The notes under the pieces were generated by a model that made no database searches, had not been told where the DNA came from, and saw only the letters and a program-made list of their open reading frames with translations. Below are positions 15,810 through 28,594 of a stretch of DNA of 64,000 nt, in pieces. The position numbers and the translations under genes were made by a program. The stretch's first letter is position 1, and every line of letters begins with the position of its first letter. Origin of the DNA: Pseudomonadota bacterium (lineage in GTDB: Bacteria; Pseudomonadota; Gammaproteobacteria; Burkholderiales; Burkholderiaceae_C); the NCBI GenBank assembly GCA_022566735.1, contig JADFIG010000012.1, forward strand, positions 1 through 64,000. Reading direction: 5' to 3'.

Positions 15810-16446
15810 GCCGCTCGCAGGCGGCATCGTCATCGCAATGGGCGCAGACCGCACGCCAGCGTGGGGAGGCCTCGGTGCGTCGCGCCCGTGCAGGGCTGTC
15901 CAGCATGTGCTCGACCATGGCCAGGGCGTGGCGCAGGCGCTGCTCCCCCGTGCCCGCCACGATGCCGAAGGGCAGGCCCGCATCCATCAGGGCCTGGCGC
16001 ACCAGGCGGTCCACAGGCTCGCGCACATGCGGGCCATCGCGGATCAGGCCATCGGCCACCCAGGCCACGTCCAGCGATGTCAACAGGGTGAGTTCGCAGC
16101 GGGCGTGCTCGGCCAGGGCCTGGGCGTAAAGGCTGCGGTCGTTGAAGAGCAAGTCGCTGTAGACCGCGATCATCAGCGCCGTGGTGTCGGCCAGGACCAG
16201 GCCGTGGCCCTCGGCGGCCTCGCGGATGCGCCGGCTGTGCTCGGCCGCCAGCGCCGCCTGCTCATCGGCACGGGGCGTGCGGCCCTCGGTGTCGCAGAAC
16301 TCGCGCAGGGTCTCTGGCACCACGACGGCATCGTGCCCGCGGGCCAGCAAGGCGCGCCACAGGCCGTCGACCAAGGTGGACTTGCCGGTGCTTTCCGCAC
16401 CCACGAGCGCCACGATGCGGCCCTGGCGAGGTTTGAGCAGGCTCAC
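15775..16446 (-). CDS. P-loop ATPase, nicotinamide-riboside-kinase-like (NadR C-domain type)
   Basis: 223 residues from GTG 16446, ten bases after the pnuC stop. The Walker A G-A-E-S-T-G-K-S-T-L matches the kinase domain of NadR and AAA_28 proteins, and a V-L-A-D-T-T segment gives the Walker B-like strand. The NMN adenylyltransferase domain of NadR is missing. Coupling to the PnuC transporter suggests phosphorylation of imported nicotinamide riboside to NMN. A Cys/His-rich C-terminal tail (C-A-H-C...) is unusual. It overlaps the 5' end of the pseudouridine synthase gene. Confidence 0.75.
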   Translation of the reverse strand: MSLLKPRQGRIVALVGAESTGKSTLVDGLWRALLARGHDAVVVPETLREFCDTEGRTPRADEQAALAAEHSRRIREAAEGHGLVLADTTALMIAVYSDLLFNDRSLYAQALAEHARCELTLLTSLDVAWVADGLIRDGPHVREPVDRLVRQALMDAGLPFGIVAGTGEQRLRHALAMVEHMLDSPARARRTEASPRWRAVCAHCDDDAACERHGLPRGGGSGD

Positions 16447-16456
16447 GGTGCCCCCT

Positions 16457-17188
16457 TCACGCCAGGCTCTCGCTGCGGCGCGGCAGCGGCAGGTGCGCAC
16501 GCGCCTGGGCCAGCCAGGCGCGCCAACCCACGACCGACAGCAGCGCAAACAGCGCATACAGCCACACCGTCAGCCACAAGGCCTTGTGCGCGAACAAGGC
16601 CATGCTGACCAGGTTGACCAGCAGCCAGCACGGCCAGTTGTCCACGTACTTGCGGCCCAGCAGCCATTGGCCGATCAGGCTGCCGGTGGTGGGCAGGGCA
16701 TCCCAGTAAGGCACGTCCGAGTCGGTGGCATGCGCCAGCAGCAGGCCCATGAGCGGCCACAACACCGCCAGGCTCAACACCGCCAGCCACACGCCACGCA
16801 AGCCCAGGAAGCGCACCTGCAAGGGCTGGACCCCTGGAGGCGCGCCAGCCACCGCGTCCCGCAAGGCATCGTGGCCAGTCACGCGGCGGGTGCCGCGCAG
16901 CCATTGCCACCAACCCCACAGCGCCATGGCCACGAACACCAGTTGCAGCGCGGCTTCGCCATACAGGCGGCTGCGCGCGAACAACAGACCGTAGAGGATG
17001 GACGCCGCGATGGCCAGCGGCCAGCCGGCCGGGTGGACGCGCAGGTTGAAGCCGACCATGGCCAGCGACAGCACGCAGGCCAGCAACTCCAGGCGGCTGA
17101 AGGGCACGCCCCAGGCCGTCCAGATGGGCAGCAGCCAGGGGTCGACCCAGGCCAGGTGAGCGGCCAGCGTCTCCATGGGCAAGGTCAC
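16457..17188 (-). CDS. pnuC: Nicotinamide riboside transporter PnuC
   Basis: 243 residues. About seven membrane segments, with W-G-W-W-Q-W-L and the G-Q-W-L-L-G-R-K-Y-V-D-N-W-P-C-W-L core of the PnuC substrate channel. It imports nicotinamide riboside by facilitated diffusion with kinase trapping. GTG 17188 overlaps the ftsB stop (GTGA), so translation may be coupled to ftsB; an ATG at 17176 is the alternative start. The gene after it is the presumed kinase. Confidence 0.88.
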   Translation of the reverse strand: MTLPMETLAAHLAWVDPWLLPIWTAWGVPFSRLELLACVLSLAMVGFNLRVHPAGWPLAIAASILYGLLFARSRLYGEAALQLVFVAMALWGWWQWLRGTRRVTGHDALRDAVAGAPPGVQPLQVRFLGLRGVWLAVLSLAVLWPLMGLLLAHATDSDVPYWDALPTTGSLIGQWLLGRKYVDNWPCWLLVNLVSMALFAHKALWLTVWLYALFALLSVVGWRAWLAQARAHLPLPRRSESLA

Positions 17189-17523
17189 CGGTTGGCGGAG
17201 GCCGATGCAGCGGTCGAGCCGGTCATCGCAGCAGATGCCTGGCGGGCCGCGGCCTGCGAGGTCAGCTGCACGTAGATCTCGTCGGGCTTGACCATGCCGA
17301 GTTCGGTGCGGGCCTTTTCCTCGACCATCTCCAGGCCTTCCTGCAGGTCACGCACTTCGGCGGCCAGTCGCTCGTTGCGGGCCTGGGCCTGCGCGTTGGC
17401 CTTCTGTTGCGCCTCGACCTGGGAGCGCAGGGACATCACCCGCGGCAGGCCACCTTTGCCCAGCCACAGCTCGACCTGGACCGCCGCCAGCAGCGCCACG
17501 ATGATGAGAAAAGCCACACGCAT
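17185..17523 (-). CDS. ftsB: Cell division protein FtsB
   Basis: 112 residues from ATG 17523. A single N-terminal membrane helix (M-R-V-A-F-L-I-I-V-A-L-L) is followed by a coiled coil (L-R-S-Q-V-E-A-Q-Q...L-Q-E-G-L-E) and the A-R-T-E-L-G-M-V-K-P-D-E block, the standard FtsB/DivIC layout. It bridges FtsL and FtsQ in the divisome. The position after eno is the conserved one. A terminator lies between eno and ftsB, so expression needs read-through or a local promoter. Confidence 0.92.
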   Translation of the reverse strand: MRVAFLIIVALLAAVQVELWLGKGGLPRVMSLRSQVEAQQKANAQAQARNERLAAEVRDLQEGLEMVEEKARTELGMVKPDEIYVQLTSQAAARQASAAMTGSTAASASANR

Positions 17524-17552
17524 GGCGGCATTATCCACGAGGCACGCGCATG

Positions 17553-17573
17553 AAAAAGGGGCCCGCAGGCCCC
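17553..17573 (-). terminator. Rho-independent terminator after eno
   Basis: On the minus strand a GGGGCC/GGCCCC stem with loop TGCG is followed directly by five T. It lies 29 bases past the eno stop and 29 bases before the ftsB start. Confidence 0.8.
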
Positions 17574-17602
17574 ATTCCTTGCACCGTGCAAGCCAGCTGC
17601 GA

Positions 17603-18919
<1,317 letters not shown>

Positions 18920-18990
18920 TCAGTCGAAAAATCAGGCGAAACAGGCAGACCGGCGACCCGCCCCAGGGCAAGGCGCCGAGTGCAAGTGGC

Positions 18991-19845
18991 TCAGTTGAAG
19001 TTGGCCTCCAGGAAGCCGTTCTTCTTCGTGACGCGGTCGAGCTCGACGAGCGTTTCGAGCAGCGCCTTCATGTGCTTGAGCGGCACGGCGTTGGGGCCGT
19101 CGGACAGCGCGCAGGCCGGGTCCGGGTGCGTCTCCATGAAGAGACCTGCCACGCCCACGGCCACGCCGGCACGCGCCAGCACGGGCACGAACTCGCGCTG
19201 GCCGCCCGAAGACGTGCCCTGCCCGCCCGGCAATTGCACCGAGTGGGTCACGTCGAACACGACGGGCGCATTGGTCTCGCGCATGATCGCCAGCGAGCGC
19301 ATGTCGGAGACCAGGTTGTTGTAGCCGAAGCTGGCACCGCGTTCGCAGGCCATGAAGTTGTCTTCGTTCAGGCCTTTTTCACGCGCTGCGGAGCGGGCCT
19401 TGTCGATGACGTTCTTCATGTCGCCAGGCGCCAGGAACTGGCCCTTCTTGATGTTCACCGGCTTGCCGCACTGGGCGACAGCGTGGATGAAATCGGTCTG
19501 GCGGCACAGGAAGGCCGGCGTCTGCAGCACATCGACCACGGCCGCGACGGCGGGGATCTCGGCTTCGGAATGCACGTCCGTCAGGATGGGCACGTTCAGT
19601 TCGCGCTTGACCTTGGCCAGGATCTCCAGGCCCTTCTCCATGCCCGGGCCACGGAAGGAGGTGCCGCTGGAGCGGTTGGCCTTGTCGTAGCTGGACTTGA
19701 AGATGAAGGGGATGCCCAGGGCAGACGTGATTTCCTTCAGGTGCCCTGCCGTGTCCATCTGCAGCTGCTCGGACTCGACCACGCAAGGGCCGGCGATCAG
19801 GAAGAAGGGGTGGTTCAGGCCGACGTCGAATCCGCACAACTTCAT
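18991..19845 (-). CDS. kdsA: 3-deoxy-8-phosphooctulonate synthase (KDO-8-P synthase)
   Basis: 284 residues from ATG 19845 ([16 protein letters not shown]). It condenses PEP with arabinose 5-phosphate in lipopolysaccharide inner-core synthesis. [21 protein letters not shown] and D-V-T-H-S-V-Q are intact. The pattern N-Y-N...Q-T-D-F suggests the common non-strict metal type, but I did not resolve this. It follows pyrG by 14 bases and is likely co-transcribed with it. Confidence 0.97.
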   Translation of the reverse strand: MKLCGFDVGLNHPFFLIAGPCVVESEQLQMDTAGHLKEITSALGIPFIFKSSYDKANRSSGTSFRGPGMEKGLEILAKVKRELNVPILTDVHSEAEIPAVAAVVDVLQTPAFLCRQTDFIHAVAQCGKPVNIKKGQFLAPGDMKNVIDKARSAAREKGLNEDNFMACERGASFGYNNLVSDMRSLAIMRETNAPVVFDVTHSVQLPGGQGTSSGGQREFVPVLARAGVAVGVAGLFMETHPDPACALSDGPNAVPLKHMKALLETLVELDRVTKKNGFLEANFN

Positions 19846-19859
19846 GGCATCAACCTTTC

Positions 19860-21581
<1,722 letters not shown>

Positions 21582-21685
21582 TTATAGGCGGTCTGCCGCC
21601 CGCCGGAAACGCGCCCCACCCGCCCCCTGGGCCCGGCCGCCGGGGCGTATCATTCCGCGCCCGCCACTTCCCGCAGAGAGCCGCC

Positions 21686-22411
21686 TTGCTGTTCGTCCTT
21701 CGCATCCTGCTGCTGGCCATCCATTTCCTGCTGGCCAGCCTGATCGGCCTGCTGATTGGCCTGTGCCGCCCGTTCAATCCGGACAACAGCCGCCTGTGCG
21801 CCCGCGTCTACGCCCTGCCAGCCTTGCGCATCCTGGGCATCCGCCGGGTGCTGGACGCCGAGCACGTGCTGCAGCACCAGCGTCCGGCCGTCGTGGTGGC
21901 CAACCACCTCTCCAACCACGACCTGTTCGTGTTCGGCCAGGTCGTGCCGCGCCGCACCGTCAGCCTGGGCAAGCAGAGCCTGAAGTGGATCCCGCTGTTC
22001 GGCCAGCTGTACTGGCTGGCCGGCAATGTGCTGGTGGACCGCGGCAACGCCGTCCAGGCCAAGAAGGCCATGCTGACCACCACCGACACCCTGCAGCACA
22101 AGGACATGTCGCTGTGGGTGTTCGCCGAAGGCACGCGCAGCCACGGCAAGGGCCTGGGCCCGTTCAAGAAGGGCGCTTTCCAGATGGCCATCAACGCCGG
22201 GGTGCCGATCGTGCCGGTGTGCGTCAACAACTACACGCGGGGCATGGACCTCAAGCGCTGGCGCAGCACGACGGTGCTGATCCGCGCCCTGCCCCCCATC
22301 GCCACCACCGGCCTGACGCTGGACGACCTGCCCACGCTGATGCACGCCGTGCACGCCCAGATGGCCGAGTGCATCGACGAACTCGACCGCGAGGCCGGCA
22401 CGCAGGCCTGA
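21686..22411 (+). CDS. plsC: 1-acyl-sn-glycerol-3-phosphate acyltransferase
   Basis: 241 residues from a TTG start at 21686; no upstream in-frame ATG fits. It acylates lysophosphatidic acid to phosphatidic acid in the inner membrane. A hydrophobic N-terminus is followed by the N-H-L-S-N-H-D catalytic block (NHxxxxD form of HX4D), F-A-E-G-T-R-S and P-I-V-P-V. It converges with the proteasome-type gene with 17 bases between. Confidence 0.9.
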   Translation: MLFVLRILLLAIHFLLASLIGLLIGLCRPFNPDNSRLCARVYALPALRILGIRRVLDAEHVLQHQRPAVVVANHLSNHDLFVFGQVVPRRTVSLGKQSLKWIPLFGQLYWLAGNVLVDRGNAVQAKKAMLTTTDTLQHKDMSLWVFAEGTRSHGKGLGPFKKGAFQMAINAGVPIVPVCVNNYTRGMDLKRWRSTTVLIRALPPIATTGLTLDDLPTLMHAVHAQMAECIDELDREAGTQA

Positions 22412-22428
22412 GCCCGACCCTCGGCGCC

Positions 22429-23256
22429 TCAGCCGTTGGGTGCGTGGATCTTGCTCAGCGGGTTCATGGCCTGGGCCTGTGAGGCCGCCGGCAGGCGGGC
22501 CGCGTCACCGACGTCATCCTCCCAGCTGGGGTCGGGGATGGAGTCGAAGACCTGGCGCAGGCGCTGCCCCCAGGTGCTGCGGATCATGCGGAAATAGGCG
22601 TTGGACTCGTCGATGTGGATGAGCCGCTCGACCTTGAGCGCATCGGCCTCGTAGACCAGCAAATCCAGCGGCAGGCCCACCGAGAGGTTGGACTTCAGCG
22701 TCGAGTCCATGGAGATGAGCGCGCACTTGGCGGCCTCTTCCAGGGGCGTGTCGGGCGTGACCACGCGGTCGATGACGGGCTTGCCATACTTGGACTCGCC
22801 GATCTGGAAGTAGCAGACGCCGTCGATGCCGGCCTCGACGAAGTTGCCGGCCGCATAGACGTTGAACAGGCGCATGGTCTCGCCCCGCACCTGCCCTCCG
22901 ACGATGAGGCTGCAGTTGAAGTCGATGCCGTGCTTTTTCAGCGCCTCGGCGTCGCGGGCGTGGACCTTGCGCACCGCGCTGCCAACGATGCGGGCCACGT
23001 CGAACAGGCTCTTGGCCGTCCAGATCGTGCAGGGCTCGCCGTCCGAGCCTTCGATGGTCTCGCTGCCCAGCAGCTGCTTGACCGCCTGCGTGATGGCCAG
23101 GTTGCCCGCCGACAGCAGCACGATGACGCGCTCGCCGGCCTGCTCGAACACCGTCATCTTGCGGAAGGTGCTGATCTGGTCCATGCCCGCATTGGTGCGC
23201 GAGTCCGACAGGAAGACCAGGCCTGCATGGAGGCGCATGGCAACGCAGTAGGTCAT
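22429..23256 (-). CDS. Anbu proteasome-type Ntn-hydrolase
   Basis: 275 residues. It starts M-T-Y-C-V-A-M-R, so removal of Met would expose the catalytic Thr of this ancestral beta-subunit family. [11 protein letters not shown] is the conserved block after it, and G-D/S-A-G-N-L strands follow. Anbu forms open helical or ring assemblies of unclear substrate. The usual partners (ATP-grasp, alpha-E, transglutaminase proteins) are not nearby. Its ATG overlaps the mutS stop (ATGA), so translation is coupled to mismatch repair protein synthesis. Confidence 0.88.
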   Translation of the reverse strand: MTYCVAMRLHAGLVFLSDSRTNAGMDQISTFRKMTVFEQAGERVIVLLSAGNLAITQAVKQLLGSETIEGSDGEPCTIWTAKSLFDVARIVGSAVRKVHARDAEALKKHGIDFNCSLIVGGQVRGETMRLFNVYAAGNFVEAGIDGVCYFQIGESKYGKPVIDRVVTPDTPLEEAAKCALISMDSTLKSNLSVGLPLDLLVYEADALKVERLIHIDESNAYFRMIRSTWGQRLRQVFDSIPDPSWEDDVGDAARLPAASQAQAMNPLSKIHAPNG

Positions 23257-26051
23257 GATGAGATCACCGATTTGAGTTTGTACAGGGCGTCCAGCGCTTC
23301 GCGCGGCGTGAGCGTGTCGGGGTCGATGGCGACAAGCAGGTTCAGTGCCTGGGCTTCGGCGGGCGTCAGGGCATCGGCGGCGGTCTGGCCGATGGCTGGG
23401 TGCGTGGCACGGGCGGCGTCGGCCAACTCGTCGAGGTTCACACCTGCAGCCATGCCCGCCCCGGAGGCGTCGGCGAACAGGTCGATCTGCTGGTCGGAGG
23501 CGCGCTGCTGAGACTCCAGCGACTCCAGTGTGGCACGTGCCTGGCGGATCAGGGTGTGCGGCATGCCGGCCAGGCGCGCCACCTGCACGCCGTAGCTGCG
23601 GCTGGCCGGGCCGTGCTGCAACTCGTGCAGGAAGACGATGTCGTCGCCGGCTTCGGCCACGCCCACGTGCACGTTGAGCGCGCGCGGGTGCTTTTCAGGC
23701 AGGCGGGTGAGCTCGAAATAGTGCGTGGCGAACAGCGTGAAGGACTGGTTGCGGTCGTGCAGGTGGCCCGCGATGGCCCCGGCCAAGGCCAGGCCGTCGA
23801 AGGTCGAGGTGCCACGCCCGATCTCGTCCATCAGCACCAGGGAATGCTCGGTGGCGGTGTGCACGATGGCGGCGGCCTCGGTCATCTCCAGCATGAAGGT
23901 GGACTGGGCGTTGGCCAGGTCGTCGGCCGCGCCGATGCGGGTGTGGATGGCGTCCATCGGCCCCAGGCGGCACGAGGCCGCAGGCACGTAGGAGCCCATG
24001 GCCGCCAGCAAGGCGATCAGGGCCACCTGGCGCATGAAGGTCGATTTGCCGCCCATGTTGGGGCCGGTGACGATCATCATGCGGCGCTTGGCGTCCAGGC
24101 GGCAGTCGTTGGGGATGAAGGCCGCGCCGGTGGTTTCGATCAGGCGGGCTTCGACCACGGGGTGGCGGCCTTGCTCGATCTCGATGCAGGGCTGCGAGAC
24201 GAACTCCGGGCGCGTCCAGCGCAGCGTGGCGGCGCGCTCGGCCAGCGCGGCCAGGGCGTCCAGCGTGGACAGCGCCCGCGCCAGCGCGCCCAGGGTGCCG
24301 ATGTGGGCCTGCAGGAAATCGATGAGCTGCTCGAACAGAAACTTTTCGCGCGCCAGCGAGCGGTCTTGCGCCGACAGGGCCTTGTCCTCAAACGCCTTGA
24401 GCTCGGGCGTGATGTAGCGCTCGGCGTTTTTCAGGGTCTGGCGGCGCTGGTAGTCCAGCGGCACCTTGTCGGCGTGCGATTGCGTGACCTCGATGTAGAA
24501 GCCATGCACCTTGTTGAACTGCACGCGCAGGTTGGGGATGTGGGTGCGGGCACGCTCGCGGGCTTCGAGGTCGAGCAGGAAGGCGTCGCAGTTCTGCGAG
24601 ATGGCGCGCAGCTCGTCGAGGTCGGCATCGAAGCCGGTGGCGATGACACCGCCGTCGCGCAGCAGCACGGCGGGTGTCTCCATGAGCGTGGCTTGCAGGC
24701 GCGCGGCCACGGCCGGGTCGGGCGACAGGGCCGAGCGGACCTGCTGCAGCAAACCGGGCGATGCCCCGTCCTCCTGCGGCAGCTCGGGCACGCGGGCCAG
24801 CAAATCGGGCAGGCCCAGCAGGGTGTCGCGCAGGCCGGCCAGCTCGCGCGGGCGCACCTGGCGCAAGGCCACGCGGGCGTTGATGCGCTCGACGTCGCTC
24901 ATCTGGCGCAGGGCCTCGCGGATGGCCTCGAAGCCCTGGGCGTGCAGCGGCGGCGCCAGCAGCGTGGCGATGGCGTCGTGGCGGGCGCGGGGCAAGGCGC
25001 GGTCGCGCTGCGGTTGGGTCAGCCACTGGCGCAGGGCGCGGCTGCCCATGCCGGTGCGGCAGGTGTCGAGCAGGGACAGCAGCGTGGGCGCGTCCTCGCC
25101 GCGCAGGGTCTGCACCAGCTCCAGGTTGCGCAGGGTGGACGGCGGCAAATCGAGCAACTCCGACACCCGCGGCACCTCCATCGAGGCCACGTGCGCCAGC
25201 GCCCTGCCCTGCGTGTGCTCGGCATAGCTGAGCAGCGCGGCAGCGGCGGCGTGCGCCAAGGGCATCTCCTGGGCGCCCCAGCTTTGCAGGTGCTGCACCT
25301 GCAGTTGCTCGCACAGCTTGCGCAGGCCCAGGCCGGCGTCGAACTGCCAGGTCGGGCGGCTGGTCAGGGCCACGCCGCGCGGGCCGCCACCGGCGGCACC
25401 GCCCGCGCTCAGCAAAGGCTGCAGGGCCGGCGGCACGCGCTCGCGGTCGAACAGGATTTCCGCCGGCTGCAGGCGGGCCAGCCAGCCCGCCAGGTCGCGC
25501 GCGGTGCATTCGGTCAGGCCCAGCTTGCCGCTGGACAGGCCCAGCCAGGCCAGGGCGCAGGGCGTGGTGTCGGACGGCTTGTCCTTGCCGCGTTCCTTGC
25601 CCTCCTGGCCCATGACCACCGCCAGCAGCAGCGCATCGGCGCGCTCCGACAGCAACTCGGTGTCGATCAGCGTGCCGGGCGTCACCACCCGCACCACCTT
25701 GCGCTCCACTGGGCCCTTGCCGGCGCCCACCTCGCCGACCTGTTCGCAAATCGCCACCGACTCGCCCAGGCGGATCAGCTTGGCCAGGTAGGTCTCGACC
25801 GCGTGCACCGGCACCCCGGCCATCACCACAGGCTCGCCATTGGACTGGCCGCGCACCGTCAGGGTGATGTCGATGAGGCGGTTGGCCTTGCGCGCATCGT
25901 CGAAGAACAGCTCGTAGAAATCCCCCATGCGGTAGAAGACGAGCGTGTCCGGGTGCTCGGCCTTGATGCGCAGGTACTGCTGCATCATGGGCGTGTGGCC
26001 GGCGAAATCGGCCGTGGCGCTGGGGGAAGTGGGGTTGCTGGGCGTGTCCAT
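23253..26051 (-). CDS. mutS: DNA mismatch repair protein MutS
   Basis: 932 residues from ATG 26051 ([11 protein letters not shown]). It recognises mismatches and starts repair with MutL. The mismatch-binding block is [11 protein letters not shown], where the Phe stacks on the mispair. The ATPase has [10 protein letters not shown] and the [10 protein letters not shown] Walker B. An N-terminal Ser/Thr/Pro extension of ~15 residues precedes the conserved region. It is followed, with stop/start overlap, by the anbu gene. Confidence 0.96.
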   Translation of the reverse strand: MDTPSNPTSPSATADFAGHTPMMQQYLRIKAEHPDTLVFYRMGDFYELFFDDARKANRLIDITLTVRGQSNGEPVVMAGVPVHAVETYLAKLIRLGESVAICEQVGEVGAGKGPVERKVVRVVTPGTLIDTELLSERADALLLAVVMGQEGKERGKDKPSDTTPCALAWLGLSSGKLGLTECTARDLAGWLARLQPAEILFDRERVPPALQPLLSAGGAAGGGPRGVALTSRPTWQFDAGLGLRKLCEQLQVQHLQSWGAQEMPLAHAAAAALLSYAEHTQGRALAHVASMEVPRVSELLDLPPSTLRNLELVQTLRGEDAPTLLSLLDTCRTGMGSRALRQWLTQPQRDRALPRARHDAIATLLAPPLHAQGFEAIREALRQMSDVERINARVALRQVRPRELAGLRDTLLGLPDLLARVPELPQEDGASPGLLQQVRSALSPDPAVAARLQATLMETPAVLLRDGGVIATGFDADLDELRAISQNCDAFLLDLEARERARTHIPNLRVQFNKVHGFYIEVTQSHADKVPLDYQRRQTLKNAERYITPELKAFEDKALSAQDRSLAREKFLFEQLIDFLQAHIGTLGALARALSTLDALAALAERAATLRWTRPEFVSQPCIEIEQGRHPVVEARLIETTGAAFIPNDCRLDAKRRMMIVTGPNMGGKSTFMRQVALIALLAAMGSYVPAASCRLGPMDAIHTRIGAADDLANAQSTFMLEMTEAAAIVHTATEHSLVLMDEIGRGTSTFDGLALAGAIAGHLHDRNQSFTLFATHYFELTRLPEKHPRALNVHVGVAEAGDDIVFLHELQHGPASRSYGVQVARLAGMPHTLIRQARATLESLESQQRASDQQIDLFADASGAGMAAGVNLDELADAARATHPAIGQTAADALTPAEAQALNLLVAIDPDTLTPREALDALYKLKSVISS

Positions 26052-26130
26052 GGGAGGGCAAGACGGCCCGGGGCCTGGGCCGCTGCGGGAGCAGGCGCAG
26101 GACACCACCGAGGCTGTGTCAGGAGGCGTC

Positions 26131-27534
26131 TCAGGGCCGTGAGTGTATGCGAGACGCGTGCGGCCCCAGCATCCGGGCCGGGTCCACCCAGCGGTCGAAA
26201 TCGGCCGCCGCCACTCCGCCCTCGCCCAGCGCCGCCTCGCGCAGCGACACGCCGTGCGCCTGTGCATGGCGCGCGATCCGGGCCGCGCGGTCGTAGCCGA
26301 TGTGCGGCACCAGGGCCGTCACCAGCATCAGCGAGCGCGCCAGCAACTCGCGGGTGCGCTCGGCGTTGACCTGGATGCCCTCGACGCAATGCACCCGCAA
26401 GCTCGCCATGGCGTCGCCCAGCAGGCGGATGCTGTCGAGCACATCGTGGGCGATCAGCGGCTTGCAGACATTCAGCTCGAACTGCCCCAGGCTCGCGGCC
26501 ATGCCGATGGCGACGTCGTGCCCCATCACCTGCATGCACACCATGGTCAGGGCCTCCACCTGGGTCGGGTTGACCTTGCCCGGCATGATCGAGCTGCCCG
26601 GCTCGTTGGCCGGCAAGGCCAGCTCGCCCAGACCCGCCCTCGGGCCGCTGCCCATCAGGCGGATGTCGCAGGCGATCTTGTGCAGCGCCACCGCCAGGGT
26701 GCGCAGCGCGCCATGCAGCATCACCAGGGGCTCGTGGCCGGCCATCGCGGCAAACAGGTTGTCGGCCACCACGAAAGGCGCGCCCAGGCGCTGCGCCAGC
26801 AAGGCGGCCACGCGCTGGCCGAACTCGGGGTGCGTGTTGAGGCCCGTGCCAACGGCCGTGCCGCCGATCGCCAGGGCATGGACCGGCTGCAAGGCGCCCT
26901 GCAAGGCGGCCTGAGCCAGGGCCAGTTGCGCCTCGTAGCCACCAAATTCCTGCCCGAGGGTCACCGGCGTGGCGTCCTGCAGGTGGGTGCGCCCGATCTT
27001 GATGTGCTCGGCCCAGGCCAGCGCCTTGTCCTGCAAGGCTCCGCGCAAGGCGGCCAGCGCGAGCAGCAGGGGCTGCATGTCGCGCACCACGGCCACGTGC
27101 ATGGCCGTCGGGAAGACGTCGTTGGACGACTGGCCCAGGTTGACATCGTCGTTGGGGTGCACCGGCACGCCCCCGGCTGGACCGCCCTGCGACGCCAGCT
27201 CCGCGATGACCTCGTTGACGTTCATGTGGCTCTGCGTGCCCGATCCCGTCTGCCACACCGACAGCGGGAACTGCGCGTCGAACTCGCCCGCGGCCACGCG
27301 CTCGGCAGCCACCCGGATGGCCTCGGCCTTCGGAGTCGGCAGCAGGCCCAGGTCGCGGTTGACCTCGGCAGCCAGCCCTTTGATCAGGGCCATGGCATGG
27401 ATCACGGCCAGCGGCATGCGCTGAGCCCCGATGGCAAAGAAGTGCCGGCTGCGCTCGGTCTGTGCGCCCCACAGCGCGCCTTCGGGGATGTCGATGGGGC
27501 CGAAGCTGTCGGTCCGGGTGCGTTGCGAGGCCAT
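26131..27534 (-). CDS. fumC: Class II fumarate hydratase
   Basis: 467 residues from ATG 27534. It interconverts fumarate and malate without an iron-sulfur cluster and so resists oxidants. The superfamily signature [11 protein letters not shown] is present, with [10 protein letters not shown] and [13 protein letters not shown], and the catalytic H in G-R-T-H-L-Q-D. It lies upstream of mutS in the same orientation, 79 bases away. Confidence 0.95.
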   Translation of the reverse strand: MASQRTRTDSFGPIDIPEGALWGAQTERSRHFFAIGAQRMPLAVIHAMALIKGLAAEVNRDLGLLPTPKAEAIRVAAERVAAGEFDAQFPLSVWQTGSGTQSHMNVNEVIAELASQGGPAGGVPVHPNDDVNLGQSSNDVFPTAMHVAVVRDMQPLLLALAALRGALQDKALAWAEHIKIGRTHLQDATPVTLGQEFGGYEAQLALAQAALQGALQPVHALAIGGTAVGTGLNTHPEFGQRVAALLAQRLGAPFVVADNLFAAMAGHEPLVMLHGALRTLAVALHKIACDIRLMGSGPRAGLGELALPANEPGSSIMPGKVNPTQVEALTMVCMQVMGHDVAIGMAASLGQFELNVCKPLIAHDVLDSIRLLGDAMASLRVHCVEGIQVNAERTRELLARSLMLVTALVPHIGYDRAARIARHAQAHGVSLREAALGEGGVAAADFDRWVDPARMLGPHASRIHSRP

Positions 27535-27577
27535 GGCGCGCTCCTTCCAGGAAGTCACCCCAGTGGAACACGCATGA

Positions 27578-27603
27578 AAAAGCCGACTCGCTGGAGTCGG
27601 CTT
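27578..27603 (-). terminator. Rho-independent terminator after the RRM gene
   Basis: A 10-bp stem (AAGCCGACTC / GAGTCGGCTT, loop GCTG or CAGC) is followed by a run of T on the minus strand. It lies about 80 bases past the RRM gene stop and just before fumC. Confidence 0.8.
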
Positions 27604-27682
27604 GTCTTTGGCCTGGATCAGGCCGCGCTGCGGTCCGAGCCCTCAGGTCACCGAAGGCTCAGGCGGCGTCAGGCGCTGGCGA

Positions 27683-28015
27683 TCAGTAGCCGCCGCGGCC
27701 ACCGCCGTAGCCGCCGCCGTAGCCACCACGGGAGCCGCCGCCGCCGAAGCCACCGCTCGGGCGGTCTTCCTTGGGACGGGCCACGTTGACGGTCAGGGCA
27801 CGGCCTTCCAGCGACTGGCCATTGAGGCCGCGGATGGCAGCTTCGGCTTCTTCGCCAGAGCCCATCTCCACAAAGCCGAAGCCCTTGGAGCGGCCGCTGT
27901 CACGGTCCATCATGACCTTGGCCGACTGGACGGTGCCGAATTCGGAGAAGGCTTGCTGCAGGCTTTCGTCGCGCACGGAATAGGCCAGGTTGCCGACGTA
28001 GAGTTTGTTGTTCAT
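27683..28015 (-). CDS. Gly-rich RRM RNA-binding protein
   Basis: 110 residues from ATG 28015 (MNNKLYVGNLAYS). One RNA-recognition motif carries RNP2 L-Y-V-G-N-L and RNP1 K-G-F-G-F-V-E-M. A ~30-residue tail of Gly, Tyr and Arg (G-G-Y-G-G-G) resembles plant and cyanobacterial cold-inducible Gly-rich RNA-binding proteins. It is 39 bases after infA and probably co-transcribed, which suggests a translation or cold-adaptation role (inference). Confidence 0.9.
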   Translation of the reverse strand: MNNKLYVGNLAYSVRDESLQQAFSEFGTVQSAKVMMDRDSGRSKGFGFVEMGSGEEAEAAIRGLNGQSLEGRALTVNVARPKEDRPSGGFGGGGSRGGYGGGYGGGRGGY

Positions 28016-28054
28016 GGTGTGTCTTTCAATCAATCGAAAATGATGGGTCCGTGT

Positions 28055-28321
28055 TCAACGGAATTTACGGCGCATCGGTGCGGGTGCACCGCCAGCGCGC
28101 GGCTCAAGGTGGCGGAAGGTGATGCGGCCTTTGCTCAGGTCATACGGCGAGAGCTCCAGCGACACCTTGTCGCCCGCCAGGATGCGGATGCGGTTTTTGC
28201 GCATTTTGCCGCCGGAGTAGGCGACGAGGGTGTGGCCGTTTTCAAGGGTCACGCGGAAGCGGGCATCGGGCAGGACTTCGTCCACCTGGCCGCGCATTTC
28301 AATGAGGTCTTCCTTGGACAC
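28055..28321 (-). CDS. infA: Translation initiation factor IF-1, extended paralogue type
   Basis: 88 residues against the usual 72. GTG start at 28321 after AGGAGA. The S1/OB fold is complete: [27 protein letters not shown]. After it comes a basic ~16-residue tail (E-P-R-A-G-G...M-R-R-K-F-R) not found in standard IF-1. Burkholderiales commonly carry a second infA of this type outside the ribosomal operon. The pairing with an RRM gene supports a conditional translation-factor role. Confidence 0.9.
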   Translation of the reverse strand: MSKEDLIEMRGQVDEVLPDARFRVTLENGHTLVAYSGGKMRKNRIRILAGDKVSLELSPYDLSKGRITFRHLEPRAGGAPAPMRRKFR

Positions 28322-28357
28322 GGGTCTCCTAAGGTGAGGAAGATGGCTGCGCGGCGC

Positions 28358-28594
28358 TCAGGCCGAACAGGTGGACTGACGCACGAAGCTGCGGCCCTGA
28401 TCCGCGGCATAGCGGATGGCCTCGTCGTGGGTAGAGAAGCTGGGGAGAAAGCGGAAGACGCGGTCGTGGGTGCCGCGTCCGCGTCCACTGCGGATGGAGA
28501 TCGAGGCGGCGTACTGCCCCGACTCGGTGAGCTTTGCGAAGGGCGACAGGCAGAACCGGTCGACCGAGAAAGTGATGGCAGAAGAAGGATTCAA
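28358..28594 (-). CDS. Conserved small protein of unknown function
   Basis: 78 residues from TTG 28594 (LNPSSAITFSVDRF), the start I favour because homologous Burkholderiales proteins begin there; an ATG at 28636 would add 14 Pro/Trp-rich residues that look non-coding. Conserved-looking blocks are F-S-V-D-R-F-C-L-S-P-F, S-I-R-S-G-R-G and T-H-D-R-V-F-R-F. Third-position GC is host-like. It lies 36 bases before infA, in the same direction, so it may lead a three-gene unit with infA and the RRM protein. Confidence 0.65.
   Translation of the reverse strand: MNPSSAITFSVDRFCLSPFAKLTESGQYAASISIRSGRGRGTHDRVFRFLPSFSTHDEAIRYAADQGRSFVRQSTCSA

Noticed and set aside
23400-26369. 989-residue plus-strand frame antisense to mutS
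   Set aside because: Gln/Arg/Gly/His-biased mirror of mutS codons; mutS motifs on the minus strand are complete.
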